Assembly (NCBI GenBank): GCA_022823185.1
Contig: JAJDXQ010000024.1
Location: 37,146 to 101,145, forward strand
From: Caldilineaceae bacterium
GTDB lineage: Bacteria > Chloroflexota > Anaerolineae > Caldilineales > Caldilineaceae
DNA length: 64,000 nucleotides
Direction of reading: 5' to 3'
In this document: positions 1-8,882 of the stretch, piece after piece
Position numbering within the stretch: the stretch's first letter is position 1
Layout of the letters: the number at the start of each line of letters is the position of its first letter
Position numbers and translations under genes: made by a program
Notes under the pieces: model-generated
Told to the model about the DNA's origin: nothing
Database searches by the model: none
Seen by the model: only the letters and a program-made list of their open reading frames with translations

Positions 1-1979
1 ACAACCAGCCCCGCCCCGCCCCCGGCCGCGTTGCCCTGTCCATCTGCGGCCAGCAACGCCCCGAACTGGCGGTCGTAGTAGACACCGTTGAACCACACAT
101 CGCGCACTTTGTCGGTGATTACAAAGCGAACGTCCATCAGTTCGAGGATATTGGCGGGCGGCACTGTCTGCAGCTGCTCGCGCACGCGGCCGTCCGGCAC
201 CAGCTCCTCCGGCGGAATCAGCAGCGACAGAAACGCGTTGTACCGCTGCAGAGGAAGCACCCCGCCGTCGAATCCGTCCACCGTGGGAATGCGCCGCAGC
301 AAGGAGAGGTTCGGCGCCAGGATCTCCTGGGATTTGAGCGCGATGATAAACTCGGTGAAGGCGGCCTCGCTCAGCTGGGGGCGAGCGCCCCCGCGCAGGA
401 TGCGCCGCCAGTCGGGCATATCGCCCGGGTCGAACGTGATATCGCTGAGGCTCAGCAGCCGCCCCGCAGCCGCCGGGTGGAGCGTCCGCTGCGGCTCTGT
501 CAGCAGATGGGCCGACGCGGTCCGCACGTCGTACACAGCCTGGGGCGCGGTCGGCTGTGTGTGCGGCAAGGCGCGCGCGGCCAGCAGCAGGTCCAGCGCC
601 AGCGCCATGACAAGCGCCGCGCCAACCGCGCTTGCCCATCGGCGCGTGCCCGGTTTCTCGGCGCTGGCGGCAGCCGCCAAGCGGCCAAAGATCCGCTCCG
701 TGCCGACGCCTGCGAGCACAGCCATGCCCAGCGTATACAGCATCATCCAGCGGGCCGGCGTGCGGAAAAGGTCGAAGCCGGGGATCAGAGAATAGAACAG
801 AAGCGAAAATGGATTCCAGCGCCCCAACGCCAGGAACAGTCCCAGCCCCGCAAAAAAGATCCCGCAAAGCGTTGCTGGCGGCCAGCGCTCCGCTCTCCAG
901 CGCAGGCCGCCTATCTTCGGCCCGGCGCCGACGGCCACTGCGGCCAGGGCCAGCAGCAGCCCTGTCGCGCCCACGTACGCGACAAACTCAGTGTATCCGA
1001 GCGTAGAAAAGACAACGCCCAGGTCGCGCAGGCCATATGAGGGCAGCAACGTCCAGTGGAGCAGAAGCGGCCGCAGGCTGAAACTGGTCACATCCACATA
1101 ACTGAGCCCCCCGCTCCGCAGCCCCAGCTGGCTCAGCTCCCAGGTGGGCAACAACTGCGCGGCGGCGAGCAAGGCCCCCAGCAGGACACCCCCAACATAG
1201 ATGAGGTACGAGGCGGCGAGGTGACGGAAACCGTGTGAAAACGCTCGCAGACTGGTCGCAAGCAGCCATGCCCCCACACCAAACAGATTGATATAGGTCG
1301 TCTGTGTGTGCCCGGCCAGCAGCGTCATCGCCGCGAACAGGGAAAACAGCAGCAGGTGTAACCCGTACTCCCAATCGTGGATGGACGGCATATAAGGGCG
1401 CGGAGACGTTCTCCCTTCTCTTCTCTTTTGCGCCACCTTTTCGGCAGACCACCGCCCTTCCAACGCCCACAACAGCCAGGGCAGCCAGGCTGCCCCATTC
1501 ATCTGGTTGATGTGCCCCAGCAGCCCCCCGTAGAATCCGCTCCCCGCCAGCGCCAGGCCGGCGCCGACTGCCGCCAACCACCCCATTCCCCAGCGCCGCA
1601 TCAGCGCATAACCGCCCAAAGCCAGGATCCAGGCGTGGAGAGCTCCGCTCCAGTAGAGCTGCCGCGTGACGGGCAGCCAGCTCAAAGGCCAGTGCAGAGG
1701 GTATAGCGCCGCGGCCTGCGGATTGGCCAGAAACGGCGCGCCCATGAAAATGTAGGGGTTCCAGAGAGGAACACGCCCAGCGCGCAGAGCGGCGGCTGCG
1801 TAGTCGCGATAGGGATAAAAGTAGTGGAGTATGTCGCCGCTGGCCAGGACTCGGTCCGTGAACAGGAGGCGGAAAAAAAGCAACAGGACGAAGAGGGCCA
1901 GCGCTGCTGCGGCCGCAAGGGCCGGTAGGGTTCGGCCCACCGTCCTGCTGCGGTTAGCTGTCAGAAATACCGCAGACAA
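1..1979 (-). CDS. YfhO-like multi-spanning membrane protein, 3' end outside the window
   Basis: An open frame of about 660 codons runs leftwards off the window edge without a stop. I start it at TTG 1979, which follows a GGTGG-like ribosome site; no ATG is available nearby, and an upstream in-frame extension would overlap the preceding glycosyltransferase. The protein opens with a membrane segment (residues about 17-35), then a periplasmic-looking stretch with DILHYFYPYRD and WNPYIFMGAPFLANPQ, followed by many hydrophobic helices, including GLLGHINQMNGAAW and LLAGHTQTTYINLFG. These are typical of the YfhO/GT-C-like family of bacterial membrane proteins, some of which take part in glycosylating envelope polymers. 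It lies 14 bases after a GT2 glycosyltransferase in the same direction, which suggests lipid-linked sugar transfer. The exact substrate is unknown. Confidence 0.8.
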   Translation of the reverse strand, partial: MSAVFLTANRSRTVGRTLPALAAAAALALFVLLLFFRLLFTDRVLASGDILHYFYPYRDYAAAALRAGRVPLWNPYIFMGAPFLANPQAAALYPLHWPLSWLPVTRQLYWSGALHAWILALGGYALMRRWGMGWLAAVGAGLALAGSGFYGGLLGHINQMNGAAWLPWLLWALEGRWSAEKVAQKRREGRTSPRPYMPSIHDWEYGLHLLLFSLFAAMTLLAGHTQTTYINLFGVGAWLLATSLRAFSHGFRHLAASYLIYVGGVLLGALLAAAQLLPTWELSQLGLRSGGLSYVDVTSFSLRPLLLHWTLLPSYGLRDLGVVFSTLGYTEFVAYVGATGLLLALAAVAVGAGPKIGGLRWRAERWPPATLCGIFFAGLGLFLALGRWNPFSLLFYSLIPGFDLFRTPARWMMLYTLGMAVLAGVGTERIFGRLAAAASAEKPGTRRWASAVGAALVMALALDLLLAARALPHTQPTAPQAVYDVRTASAHLLTEPQRTLHPAAAGRLLSLSDITFDPGDMPDWRRILRGGARPQLSEAAFTEFIIALKSQEILAPNLSLLRRIPTVDGFDGGVLPLQRYNAFLSLLIPPEELVPDGRVREQLQTVPPANILELMDVRFVITDKVRDVWFNGVYYDRQFGALLAADGQGNAAGGGAGLV

Positions 1980-1993
1980 AGATCCACCGGTGT

Positions 1994-2764
1994 TCAGTCG
2001 CTGAAACGATACTTGATGAGGGTGGCAATGGCCGTGAATCCGTCCCGCCAGGTAAGCTTCTTGCCTTCATGGAACTGGCGGCCGTTGTAGCTGATGGGCG
2101 TCTCAAAAATCGGATAGTTGCGCTTCAGGATTTTGGCCGTCAGCTCGGCTTCGATCTCGAATCTCTGGCTGTGGAGAGTCATACCTTCGATCACGTCCCG
2201 CCGAAAGCACTTATAACAGGTCTCCATATCGGTCAGGACTGTGCCGTACAGTAGATTGGTGAACCAGGTAACGCCCTTATTGCCAATGGTGTGCATGAGG
2301 CTCATGGCTGCACGCGGCCCTCCGAGAAAGCGGCTGCCGTAGACGACATCGGTGCGCCCAGCCAGGATGGGAGCGAGCAGATTGACATAGTCCCCGGGAT
2401 TATATTCCAGGTCGGCGTCCTGCACCACGAAGATCTCGCCCGTCGCGGCTTCAAAACCGGTGCGCAGCGCGGCGCCCTTGCCGCCGTTGCGTTCATGGTA
2501 AATGATTCGCAGATCTTCCGGCTCCTCCCCCTGCAAACGGGCCAGGATTTCCCTTGTGCCGTCAGTAGAGCCGTCATCTACGATGATGAGCTCTTTTTCA
2601 AGTTGGCAGGGGGGGCCATTCCGTCCCGCCGCGCCTTCGGCTGTGATCGTCAGGTCCACTGCTCGCACGCGACGGATTATCTCTTCCAGCGTGCCGATCT
2701 CGTTGTAGACCGGCATGATGATCGAGAGCCGCACTTCTGGCGGCGCGCCATCTGAAAATCTCAT
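1994..2764 (-). CDS. GT2 family glycosyltransferase, dolichyl/polyprenyl-phosphate sugar transferase type
   Basis: A 256-residue cytoplasmic GT-A fold enzyme. Visible motifs are MPVYNE (residues 17-22), VDDGSTDGT (62-70), the GGKGAALRTG segment (94-103) and the metal-binding QDADLEY (115-121), then VVYGSRFLGG and TDMETCYKCFRRDVI. The order and length match the DPM1-like branch, which moves a sugar from a nucleotide donor to a polyprenyl phosphate. It lacks the C-terminal membrane helices some relatives carry. It is followed 14 bases later by the YfhO-like membrane protein, which could use the lipid-linked sugar made here. No clear ribosome site precedes ATG 2764; the neighbouring response regulator ends 60 bases upstream. 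Confidence 0.88.
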   Translation of the reverse strand: MRFSDGAPPEVRLSIIMPVYNEIGTLEEIIRRVRAVDLTITAEGAAGRNGPPCQLEKELIIVDDGSTDGTREILARLQGEEPEDLRIIYHERNGGKGAALRTGFEAATGEIFVVQDADLEYNPGDYVNLLAPILAGRTDVVYGSRFLGGPRAAMSLMHTIGNKGVTWFTNLLYGTVLTDMETCYKCFRRDVIEGMTLHSQRFEIEAELTAKILKRNYPIFETPISYNGRQFHEGKKLTWRDGFTAIATLIKYRFSD

Positions 2765-2824
2765 AATGGGGCAGTCATTCGTGTCCGTTCATGCCGGAGT
2801 TCTGTACCGGTCCCGCTTGTCTGG

Positions 2825-3406
2825 CTATTCACCGGCCTGATGGGCCAGAATGATTGCCTCGGCCACTACCTTCATTGGCTTGCGGTTGTTCATACTCATC
2901 TTCTGAATACGTCGGAACGCTTCGGCTTCATTCATGTTCTGCAACTGCATCAGGATGCCTTTGGCGCGCTCAACCGCCTTACGCGTCTCAAGCGTCTCCT
3001 TCAGATCATCGATCTCCTTTTCCAAAGTTCGAAATTCGCCAAAACGCGCCAACGCCACCTCGATAGCGGGCCCAAGATCGCTTTCGCGGAACGGTTTGAC
3101 CAGATAGCTGGCCACGCCGGCCTCTTTGGCGCGATGCACCAGTTCCTGCTGGCTATACGCGCTCAGTAGCAGAACCGGCGCCAATCGCTCCTGCGTCAGC
3201 ATGCCTGCCGCCTCGATCCCGTCCATATCGGGCATCTTGATGTCCATGATCACGATGTCCGGGCGAAGCTCCCAGGCCAGGTTGATGGCGCTCTGACCGT
3301 CACCCACTTCGCCCACCACCAGATAGCCCAGATTGGTGAGCATCTCCCGCAGGTCCAACCGAATCAAGGACTCATCGTCGGCAATGATTACGCGCGTCCG
3401 CTCCAC
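2825..3406 (-). CDS. ANTAR-domain response regulator (PdtaR/AmiR-NasR type)
   Basis: The N-terminal receiver domain begins RVIIADDESLIRLDLREML and carries the phosphorylatable Asp in DIVIMDIKMPDMDG; the switch residues appear as LLLSAYS and the Lys as YLVKPF. A short coiled linker (about FGEFRTLEKEIDDLKETL) leads to a C-terminal ANTAR domain with AVERAKGILMQLQNMNEAEAF. ANTAR regulators bind paired RNA hairpins and prevent transcription termination. I prefer GTG 3406, preceded by a GGG/GAG-rich ribosome site, over an in-frame TTG at 3475 that has none and would add 23 unstructured residues. The kinase gene lies just upstream in the same direction, so this is a PdtaS/PdtaR-like pair. Confidence 0.9.
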   Translation of the reverse strand: MERTRVIIADDESLIRLDLREMLTNLGYLVVGEVGDGQSAINLAWELRPDIVIMDIKMPDMDGIEAAGMLTQERLAPVLLLSAYSQQELVHRAKEAGVASYLVKPFRESDLGPAIEVALARFGEFRTLEKEIDDLKETLETRKAVERAKGILMQLQNMNEAEAFRRIQKMSMNNRKPMKVVAEAIILAHQAGE

Positions 3407-3531
3407 TGTCTCACCCTTTCCCAGTTGTTGAACCTTCCCCTCTGTCGCCGAATCCTGTTCTTTCGGCTCCTGCAAAGAAGAGCTTGCCGGTAAATGCCGG
3501 TTCCCCTGATTGTTGTCACCGGCCGATTACA

Positions 3532-5169
3532 CTACACTCCGAAAGATTTTATGTTGATTGACCGTTTTGGGAAAGTGATAATCGCCCGCGTTCCACTTTG
3601 CGCCGCTTGAGCGGCGCCATTCGCATCACCTGCCACCTGCTCAAATAGCAGTTCGCCTTTCAAGTCATCCGTTACAAGCGTATGGACGATTTGTAATCCA
3701 AGGCTGCCGTCATCGTCCGGATCAAAGTCGGACGGCAGCCCCAACCCGTTGTCCAGCAGGGTAATGCGCACCTCATCGCCCAAATCTTCAAGAGCAATCC
3801 GAATTTCACCGTTGTTCCGGTCCCGCAGTCCATGTTCCACCGCATTCATCAGCAGTTCGTTGACCACGAGCGCGGAAGCGGTGGCCTGGCTGGCGGTAAG
3901 GCGGATGTTGGGTCCCTCCATTGCGATTTCGACTCGTTGCCCCGGGTTGACCGTTACCTCCTGGGCCTGTCCCAGAATGCGCTGGCAGATGTCGCGAATG
4001 TTGATTGGGCGGTGTTCATCCTGACTTAGAAATTCGTGAATCACCGAGATGCTCAGAATGCGGTTGACAGCTTCGGTCAACTGCTGTTTCGCTTCCGGAC
4101 CCTGGCACCGCCGGCTCTGAAGCCGTAAAATCGCGGCGACTGTCTGCAAATTGTTCTTGACCCGGTGATGCACTTCCTGGATCATCGCCGATTTGACCTT
4201 CAGCTCGCGCTCGCGGCGTACAGTCTCAGTGGCATTATGCATCAGCACCAAAACGCCATCGACCTGCGGCAGACCCTTCGCCGCCATCGAAGTCGTCCAC
4301 GGCAACCGCCCGCGAATTCGGCGGCGCATCCTATACAATCGGCCCCGCGGCGCCCGCAGCGGGAGCGCCGTCCGCACCCAAACCCGCCCGTCCTCGCTCT
4401 CATGACGAGTCTGTACGCAGCAGTTTGCCTGCACCGCCTGGCCGACCACCTCCTCGTCCTCGGCCTCCAGATCAGAAACCTGCGCCCCTTGCATGTCCGC
4501 CACAAGACCAATCGAGCGAAACAGGTTCATGGCGATACCGTTCATGTACCGAATGCACAGATCCTCATCAATCAGGTAGATACCGTCCAGACTGCCGAAT
4601 CCTCCCGAGATGCCGGCCGCTTCAATCTCACCGCGTACCGCCATCCTTTGCAACCAGCGCACCGCCTGGCGGAATGGCCGCCCGCGGCTCCGGTGCCGTT
4701 CGTACTCAATCATGCTTGTTTCAATAAGCAAAGCCGCAATCGCCTGATTGACCGCATTGTGTACTGTATACACCTGTTGGATGACCGGGGCGCCGCTGCT
4801 GGTGCGTTCAGGGGGAATTTTCTTCTCTGCCCTTCTGTCTCTGCGGTCCTCCATCAATGCTCGGTGAACTGTTGGCTGGGCATCCAGCGGGTAAGTGCGC
4901 CCTGTCATGTCTTCCCGATAGATCGAGGAAAGCGATTTGGGCGCCGCGTGCCGGGCAACCAGGATCTGCCCAACCGCGCCGCGTTGCCTTGCGGGTGCGC
5001 CGATTATCTCTATATCGGGTGAAGCGCTTTCCGGGGGATCCATCAAGCAACAGAGCATCACGTCAGAGCGGCTGACGTCGGCCATAACGGCCAGACCGGC
5101 TTCGATCCGGTACAACAGCGCAATATCGCGCTCGGTCAATGATGAACAGGCGTTGACCCGACTATCCAT
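3532..5169 (-). CDS. PdtaS-like sensor histidine kinase (HisKA_2 family)
   Basis: A 545-residue soluble kinase without membrane segments. Residues about 1-170 resemble the H_kinase_N/GAF-like sensor of mycobacterial PdtaS (LTERDIALLYRIEAGLAVMADV). A PAS domain follows (about 195-320, containing GIYLIDEDLCIRYMNGIAMN). The dimerisation and phosphoacceptor segment reads MIQEVHHRVKNNLQTVAAIL, with the His in HHRVKNN as expected for HisKA_2. The ATP-binding domain has NELLMNAVEHG (N box) and LLDNGLGLP (G1 box). The ANTAR response regulator follows 125 bases downstream, the usual partner. Such systems sense cytosolic signals and act by transcription antitermination; the ligand here is unknown. The upstream tRNA terminator separates it from tRNA-Pro. 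Confidence 0.88.
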   Translation of the reverse strand: MDSRVNACSSLTERDIALLYRIEAGLAVMADVSRSDVMLCCLMDPPESASPDIEIIGAPARQRGAVGQILVARHAAPKSLSSIYREDMTGRTYPLDAQPTVHRALMEDRRDRRAEKKIPPERTSSGAPVIQQVYTVHNAVNQAIAALLIETSMIEYERHRSRGRPFRQAVRWLQRMAVRGEIEAAGISGGFGSLDGIYLIDEDLCIRYMNGIAMNLFRSIGLVADMQGAQVSDLEAEDEEVVGQAVQANCCVQTRHESEDGRVWVRTALPLRAPRGRLYRMRRRIRGRLPWTTSMAAKGLPQVDGVLVLMHNATETVRRERELKVKSAMIQEVHHRVKNNLQTVAAILRLQSRRCQGPEAKQQLTEAVNRILSISVIHEFLSQDEHRPINIRDICQRILGQAQEVTVNPGQRVEIAMEGPNIRLTASQATASALVVNELLMNAVEHGLRDRNNGEIRIALEDLGDEVRITLLDNGLGLPSDFDPDDDGSLGLQIVHTLVTDDLKGELLFEQVAGDANGAAQAAQSGTRAIITFPKRSINIKSFGV

Positions 5170-5242
5170 TACTGTTCACGGGCGCCACTCTACCTTCAAA
5201 CGGCTTCATTGCCGCTTTCGCCTTCGGGAATCGCCGCGAGAC

Positions 5243-5280
5243 AAAAAATGCCGTCGCACACAGTTCCTGTTTCGACGGCA
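5243..5280 (-). terminator. Intrinsic terminator after tRNA-Pro
   Basis: On the minus strand an 8-bp stem (TGCCGTCG/CGACGGCA) encloses a 16-base loop that itself folds (ACAG/CTGT), followed by six T residues. It lies about 90 bases after the tRNA 3' end and before the kinase gene. Confidence 0.85.
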
Positions 5281-5365
5281 AAATACATGACGTACATTGA
5301 TTGGCAGGGTAGTCGGACCATCATGGTCAGACCGCTTCATGGCGGCTCTGCTATACTGCGTGCTA

Positions 5366-5440
<75 letters not shown>

Positions 5441-5452
5441 AAAGTGTGCAAA

Positions 5453-5481
5453 AGTATAACGCATTTTCAAGGAAAGTACAA
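5453..5481 (-). promoter_or_regulatory. Sigma-70-like promoter of tRNA-Pro
   Basis: On the minus strand, TTGTAC (5476-5481) and TATACT (5453-5458) are separated by exactly 17 bases. The expected start lies a few bases before the tRNA 5' end. Confidence 0.65.
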
Positions 5482-5709
5482 AATTCGGCTAAACACATTG
5501 GCGCGGGGCCGCAGAACAGACGGGAAAGCGCCCCCATTTGGCCTTGCGTCGATCGCCGGGATACTGTCTCATTGACCCGCAACCGCAGGGGGTAGTGGGC
5601 CGACGTCCAACCATCGCCTACACAGCCGCTGCGCCCATACGCTCGCAGAATCCAACGGTTGCCAGGCCGTACATCGGCGCGGGGGCCGGATTCCCCTGCC
5701 CGCTCGGCG

Positions 5710-6726
5710 CTATGTGTCGGCTGGCTGCTCCAGCGCGGCCAGCAGCGCTTCGGCTTCCTGCCGCTTTGCCGGGTCCTCGTTCCGGGCGATGATACGCTGC
5801 AGCGTCGAAATCGCCCGCGTATCCCCTTCCTTTGCCATCTCTATCGCCATCTCGTCGCGCCTGTCGTGGTAGCTGTTGTCATAGTCCCGTACCTCCAGGT
5901 TCCATTTTCGCCAGTAGTACTTCAGCTCCTGGTCGGGCCAGTCCGCATAGATCTCCGCCCAGGTGCTGGGTTGGCTGTGCGGCTGCAGGCTGCCAGGCGC
6001 GATCGGGTCGCTGACCTTCTGGTAGCGGGCGTCTATCGACATTCGCAGCCGGTCCGAACTGTTTGGCATCCCCTTGTGGACCGTCATGCTGTGGAAAATG
6101 AGAACGTCCCCCTGTTGAAATGGACTGTAGGCCCAGGAGCCTTCCAGCGGGTCAAGCACCTCCAGGCCCCCGGCCCCCATCGCCGGTCGAAAATCGTAGA
6201 CGCCCCGCTGATGCGACCCCGCCGCGACCTGCAGCCCGCCCAGTTCAGCCGGCAGATCTCCCAGCGGAATCCAAGCCGTATAGGTTGCGGCCGTACCCTG
6301 AATCGGGATAAAGTCCTGGTGCGGGGGCGTGGTGAAGGTCTCGCGCTGGGGAAAGATCGTGCGGCCGATGATACGGGGGTGGGGCAGCGCCGGCTCGCCC
6401 AACATGCGCTCGAAGAGCCCGACCAGGTTGGGATGATGCTGAATGGCGTGAAACGCCGGCAGCTTGTACATGGCGTGATACTTCTGCATGTATTCGGGCT
6501 CCGGCTCGACGCAAAAGCCGCTCAGATCGGCCACCCCGTCGCCAAGCGGCGTATCCGGCTGGACCCAACCGGCAGCCCGTGCGATGCCCAGAAACTGCAT
6601 ACGCAGCTTCTCGACAACAACGGCAGGGAGTAAACCGCGAATGAACAGGTAGCCGTCCCGCTCCATCCGCCGGCGCAGTTCAGCGCCATCCTTCACGAAA
6701 TCGGTGGAATCAAGAAAAGGTTGCAT
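5710..6726 (-). CDS. Phytanoyl-CoA dioxygenase (PhyH) family protein
   Basis: A 338-residue Fe(II)/2-oxoglutarate oxygenase of the PhyH family. ATG 6726 is chosen because AGGAGG lies 7 bases upstream; the open frame continues further but without family similarity. The start region RDGYLFIRGLLP is the usual PhyH opening. The iron triad appears as HQD in TPPHQDFIPIQGT plus a distal His in FHSMTVHKGMPN, and Arg in RLRMSIDARYQ would hold 2-oxoglutarate. The C-terminal 60 residues are rich in charged residues (EIYADWPDQELKYYWRKW). It follows a Gfo/Idh oxidoreductase by 79 bases, so the two are probably one operon acting on a small sugar-like or polyol substrate. The substrate cannot be read from sequence. 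Confidence 0.88.
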   Translation of the reverse strand: MQPFLDSTDFVKDGAELRRRMERDGYLFIRGLLPAVVVEKLRMQFLGIARAAGWVQPDTPLGDGVADLSGFCVEPEPEYMQKYHAMYKLPAFHAIQHHPNLVGLFERMLGEPALPHPRIIGRTIFPQRETFTTPPHQDFIPIQGTAATYTAWIPLGDLPAELGGLQVAAGSHQRGVYDFRPAMGAGGLEVLDPLEGSWAYSPFQQGDVLIFHSMTVHKGMPNSSDRLRMSIDARYQKVSDPIAPGSLQPHSQPSTWAEIYADWPDQELKYYWRKWNLEVRDYDNSYHDRRDEMAIEMAKEGDTRAISTLQRIIARNEDPAKRQEAEALLAALEQPADT

Positions 6727-6805
6727 TGAATTTCCTCCTGTGTCGCCCCGTTCCAACAGCGCGCACTCTACTGATTCGTCCAGCCTGAACAGTCTCGTCG
6801 CCGCG

Positions 6806-7900
6806 TCAACGCCAGGAATCAAACGGGTTGCGCGGGTCGGTGATAGGCAGCGCCACGCGCGCGCCGGCGATGTGAGAAGCGTGCGCAGCCATCGCCCACG
6901 AGAGGTGGCGGCGGGCCGTACGTCCATCCAGCAGCGGGAACGCCGGTTCGCGTCCGGCGAGCATGTCGAGCATCGAGCGGGCCATACGATGATGCGCCCT
7001 GACCCACTTGCGCTCATCAGGGGGCGGGTCCGATGGAATCACCTGCCAGCGATCATCATTGAACAGGCCAGGGCTGACCAGTGGATGGTAGTAGATGTCG
7101 GGCTGGTTGCTCATCGGGCCGGGAAGCGAAAGCGTGCCGGCTGTGCCGTGAATATCGATTCGATAGGGCCGCTCCTTGTGATCGCCTTCGTAGGATTCGA
7201 AGTCAGCGGCAAAACCATCATTGAAGACATAGTAGGCGCGTATGCCGTTGCCGGCCACAAGCCCCATTCCCTCCGCGCCCTCCATCAGATCATCCGGCGT
7301 CGCGTCGCGGCCATCGTGGGTGATGTGGGCGTGACACCACAGCGGCTCACCCCAGATCTGCCACAGAAAATCAAAGAAGTGGGGGTAGAGGTCGAGAAAC
7401 AGCTGGTTGCCCCCTTCATGGCCGTTCATGCCGTGGATGCGGGCGAGACGAGGCTCGCCGATCTTGCCTCCCTTTATCAGGGGGATGGCAACGCGCTGGA
7501 TGGGAGGGTGGCCCCGCCACGGGCATGCCACAATCAACAGCTTGCCATTCCTTTCGCAAGCCGCCGCCATCTCGTCGACCTGCGCGGGCGAGGCCGCCAC
7601 CGGCTTCTCGATGTAAATGTGCGTCTCCGCGGCCGCCGCGGCCATGGCCAGTTCATGGTGATCCCCGATCTCGCGAGTGGCGATCACAGTGATGTCGGGC
7701 CGTTCTTCAGCCAGCATCTGTCGGTAGTCGGCATATCCTCTTTTGGCGCCGGTGCGTTGAAGCGCCTGCTGGCGGCCGGCGTCGTCCGGGTCAGCCAGGG
7801 CTGCGATCTCGGCCCCCTCGACCCCGACAAAAGCCTCGTCAACATAATGGCCGTAGTTCCCGCGACCGGTGTGTCCGATAATGGCGACTCGCTGAGTCAT
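6806..7900 (-). CDS. Gfo/Idh/MocA family NAD(P)-dependent oxidoreductase
   Basis: A 364-residue oxidoreductase. ATG 7900 follows GGAGG with 5-base spacing. The Rossmann fold begins VAIIGHTGRGNYGHYV; the family's EKP motif is present in IYIEKPVAASPAQVD, supplying the catalytic Lys. The C-terminal half forms the substrate-binding sheet domain and includes GMNGHEGGNQLFLDLYPHFFDFL, where the His residues resemble the catalytic pair of the family. Members oxidise or reduce hydroxyl groups on sugars, inositols and related compounds. It is co-directional with the PhyH gene just downstream, so the two may act in sequence on one substrate. The substrate is not identifiable. Confidence 0.88.
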   Translation of the reverse strand: MTQRVAIIGHTGRGNYGHYVDEAFVGVEGAEIAALADPDDAGRQQALQRTGAKRGYADYRQMLAEERPDITVIATREIGDHHELAMAAAAAETHIYIEKPVAASPAQVDEMAAACERNGKLLIVACPWRGHPPIQRVAIPLIKGGKIGEPRLARIHGMNGHEGGNQLFLDLYPHFFDFLWQIWGEPLWCHAHITHDGRDATPDDLMEGAEGMGLVAGNGIRAYYVFNDGFAADFESYEGDHKERPYRIDIHGTAGTLSLPGPMSNQPDIYYHPLVSPGLFNDDRWQVIPSDPPPDERKWVRAHHRMARSMLDMLAGREPAFPLLDGRTARRHLSWAMAAHASHIAGARVALPITDPRNPFDSWR

Positions 7901-8070
7901 GATTCCTCCGTTGCGTTGGATCGTCGCGCCGCTGTCTGAACGAGAATCGAAGAGGTCTGGCAGGACGGGGCGCGCAGGCGAAAGCGGCAGTTTCGGCATC
8001 GATGCAGTCGCTGCGCTGCCGCCGTTTGTCCGACAGAACCGGACCGGGTGATCGACAGGCCGCTTCCTGG

Positions 8071-8460
8071 TTATCGCTGCCCCGAGCCGGACGCCGCTCC
8101 TCCAGAACTTCCCTCGTCAATCATCCGCTGTTGCCTCTCATAGAGAACTGTCCCGACGCGCGCAATATGCTCAATCAGGTCTGGGTCGCCGATGTCGCGC
8201 AAGATGGACAGATCGATCATATAGGGAAGATACAGGTCATCCAACTCCGTAGCGATTGTGTGGCGCACACGCAGTGTCAGGTCTGCTCCGCCGCAGAGAG
8301 TCAAGTCGATGTCAGAGCCCTTCCTGTGGGAGCCCTTGGCGCGCGAACCATACAGAACCGCTCTTTCCACCTGCGGGTAACGGGTCAGGACGCCGCAAAT
8401 CTTCCGGATGTCCGAGATTGTAAGGCCGCTTTCCTGGCAAGGTTGCGTAGCGGGTTTCAT
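8071..8460 (-). CDS. MntA-like minimal nucleotidyltransferase (antitoxin of HEPN/MNT pair)
   Basis: A 129-residue minimal nucleotidyltransferase. The defining GSX10DXD motif is complete: GSRAKGSHRKGSDIDL, with the two Asp residues binding metal. The N-terminal part (ISDIRKICGVLTRYPQVERAVLYG) matches the MNT helix and first strand, and later LYLPYMIDLSIL supplies the third acidic residue region. In characterised HepT/MntA pairs the MNT protein transfers AMP to the HEPN toxin and blocks its RNase activity. Its ATG overlaps the stop of the upstream HEPN gene as ATGA, so they are translationally coupled. Confidence 0.88.
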   Translation of the reverse strand: MKPATQPCQESGLTISDIRKICGVLTRYPQVERAVLYGSRAKGSHRKGSDIDLTLCGGADLTLRVRHTIATELDDLYLPYMIDLSILRDIGDPDLIEHIARVGTVLYERQQRMIDEGSSGGAASGSGQR

Positions 8461-8882
8461 GACGCTTCCTCTTGCTTCAGGCGTGCCAGCCTTGCCTGCA
8501 GTTCCTGAAATTCCGTGAAGTATCTGTCGAGAATCGCGGCGACGATCTGGGCGGCAGTGGCTTCATTATATGTATGCGTCGTCAGATTTCGGCTCTGGAT
8601 CATCTCCATCCACGTTTGGCCGTTGTCAATCAAACTGGCTTTGAAGGCGGCGCGGGTCGAGTCTCTCGAACCGTAAAGGTCACGAACGCCGCGCGCTTCA
8701 AGAAAGTCCTTGAGCGTCTGCCACGCCAGTTCATGCGTGTATTCGAAGCCGTGTATCATCCCCTGACTTTCCAACCGGGAAAGCTGCCGCCGCCGCGCCA
8801 GCTCGACAGCCTCCTGCAATTGGGAAAACGCCTTGTTAAATTGACTGGTTCGCTGGACCCAGCGAACGTCACTGCCGCTCAT
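8457..8882 (-). CDS. HEPN-domain toxin, HI0074/HepT-like (nucleotidyltransferase substrate-binding family)
   Basis: A 141-residue all-helical protein similar to HI0074. The sequence FEYTHELAWQTLKDFLEARG is characteristic of this family. The putative RNase motif RX4HXY is present near residue 101 as RNLTTHTY; in HepT toxins the Arg and His form the catalytic site and the Tyr is the AMP acceptor. It precedes and overlaps the MntA-like gene by 4 bases, the usual genetic coupling for a type VII toxin-antitoxin pair. An older annotation would call it nucleotidyltransferase substrate-binding protein. Toxicity has not been shown for this protein. Confidence 0.85.
   Translation of the reverse strand: MSGSDVRWVQRTSQFNKAFSQLQEAVELARRRQLSRLESQGMIHGFEYTHELAWQTLKDFLEARGVRDLYGSRDSTRAAFKASLIDNGQTWMEMIQSRNLTTHTYNEATAAQIVAAILDRYFTEFQELQARLARLKQEEAS

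Noticed and set aside
5316..5357. A promoter with operator (GACCATCATGGTC palindrome and TGCTATACT) on the plus strand
   Set aside because: It would transcribe antisense to tRNA-Pro with no gene downstream for 4 kb and has no -35. Kept only as a coincidence worth knowing.
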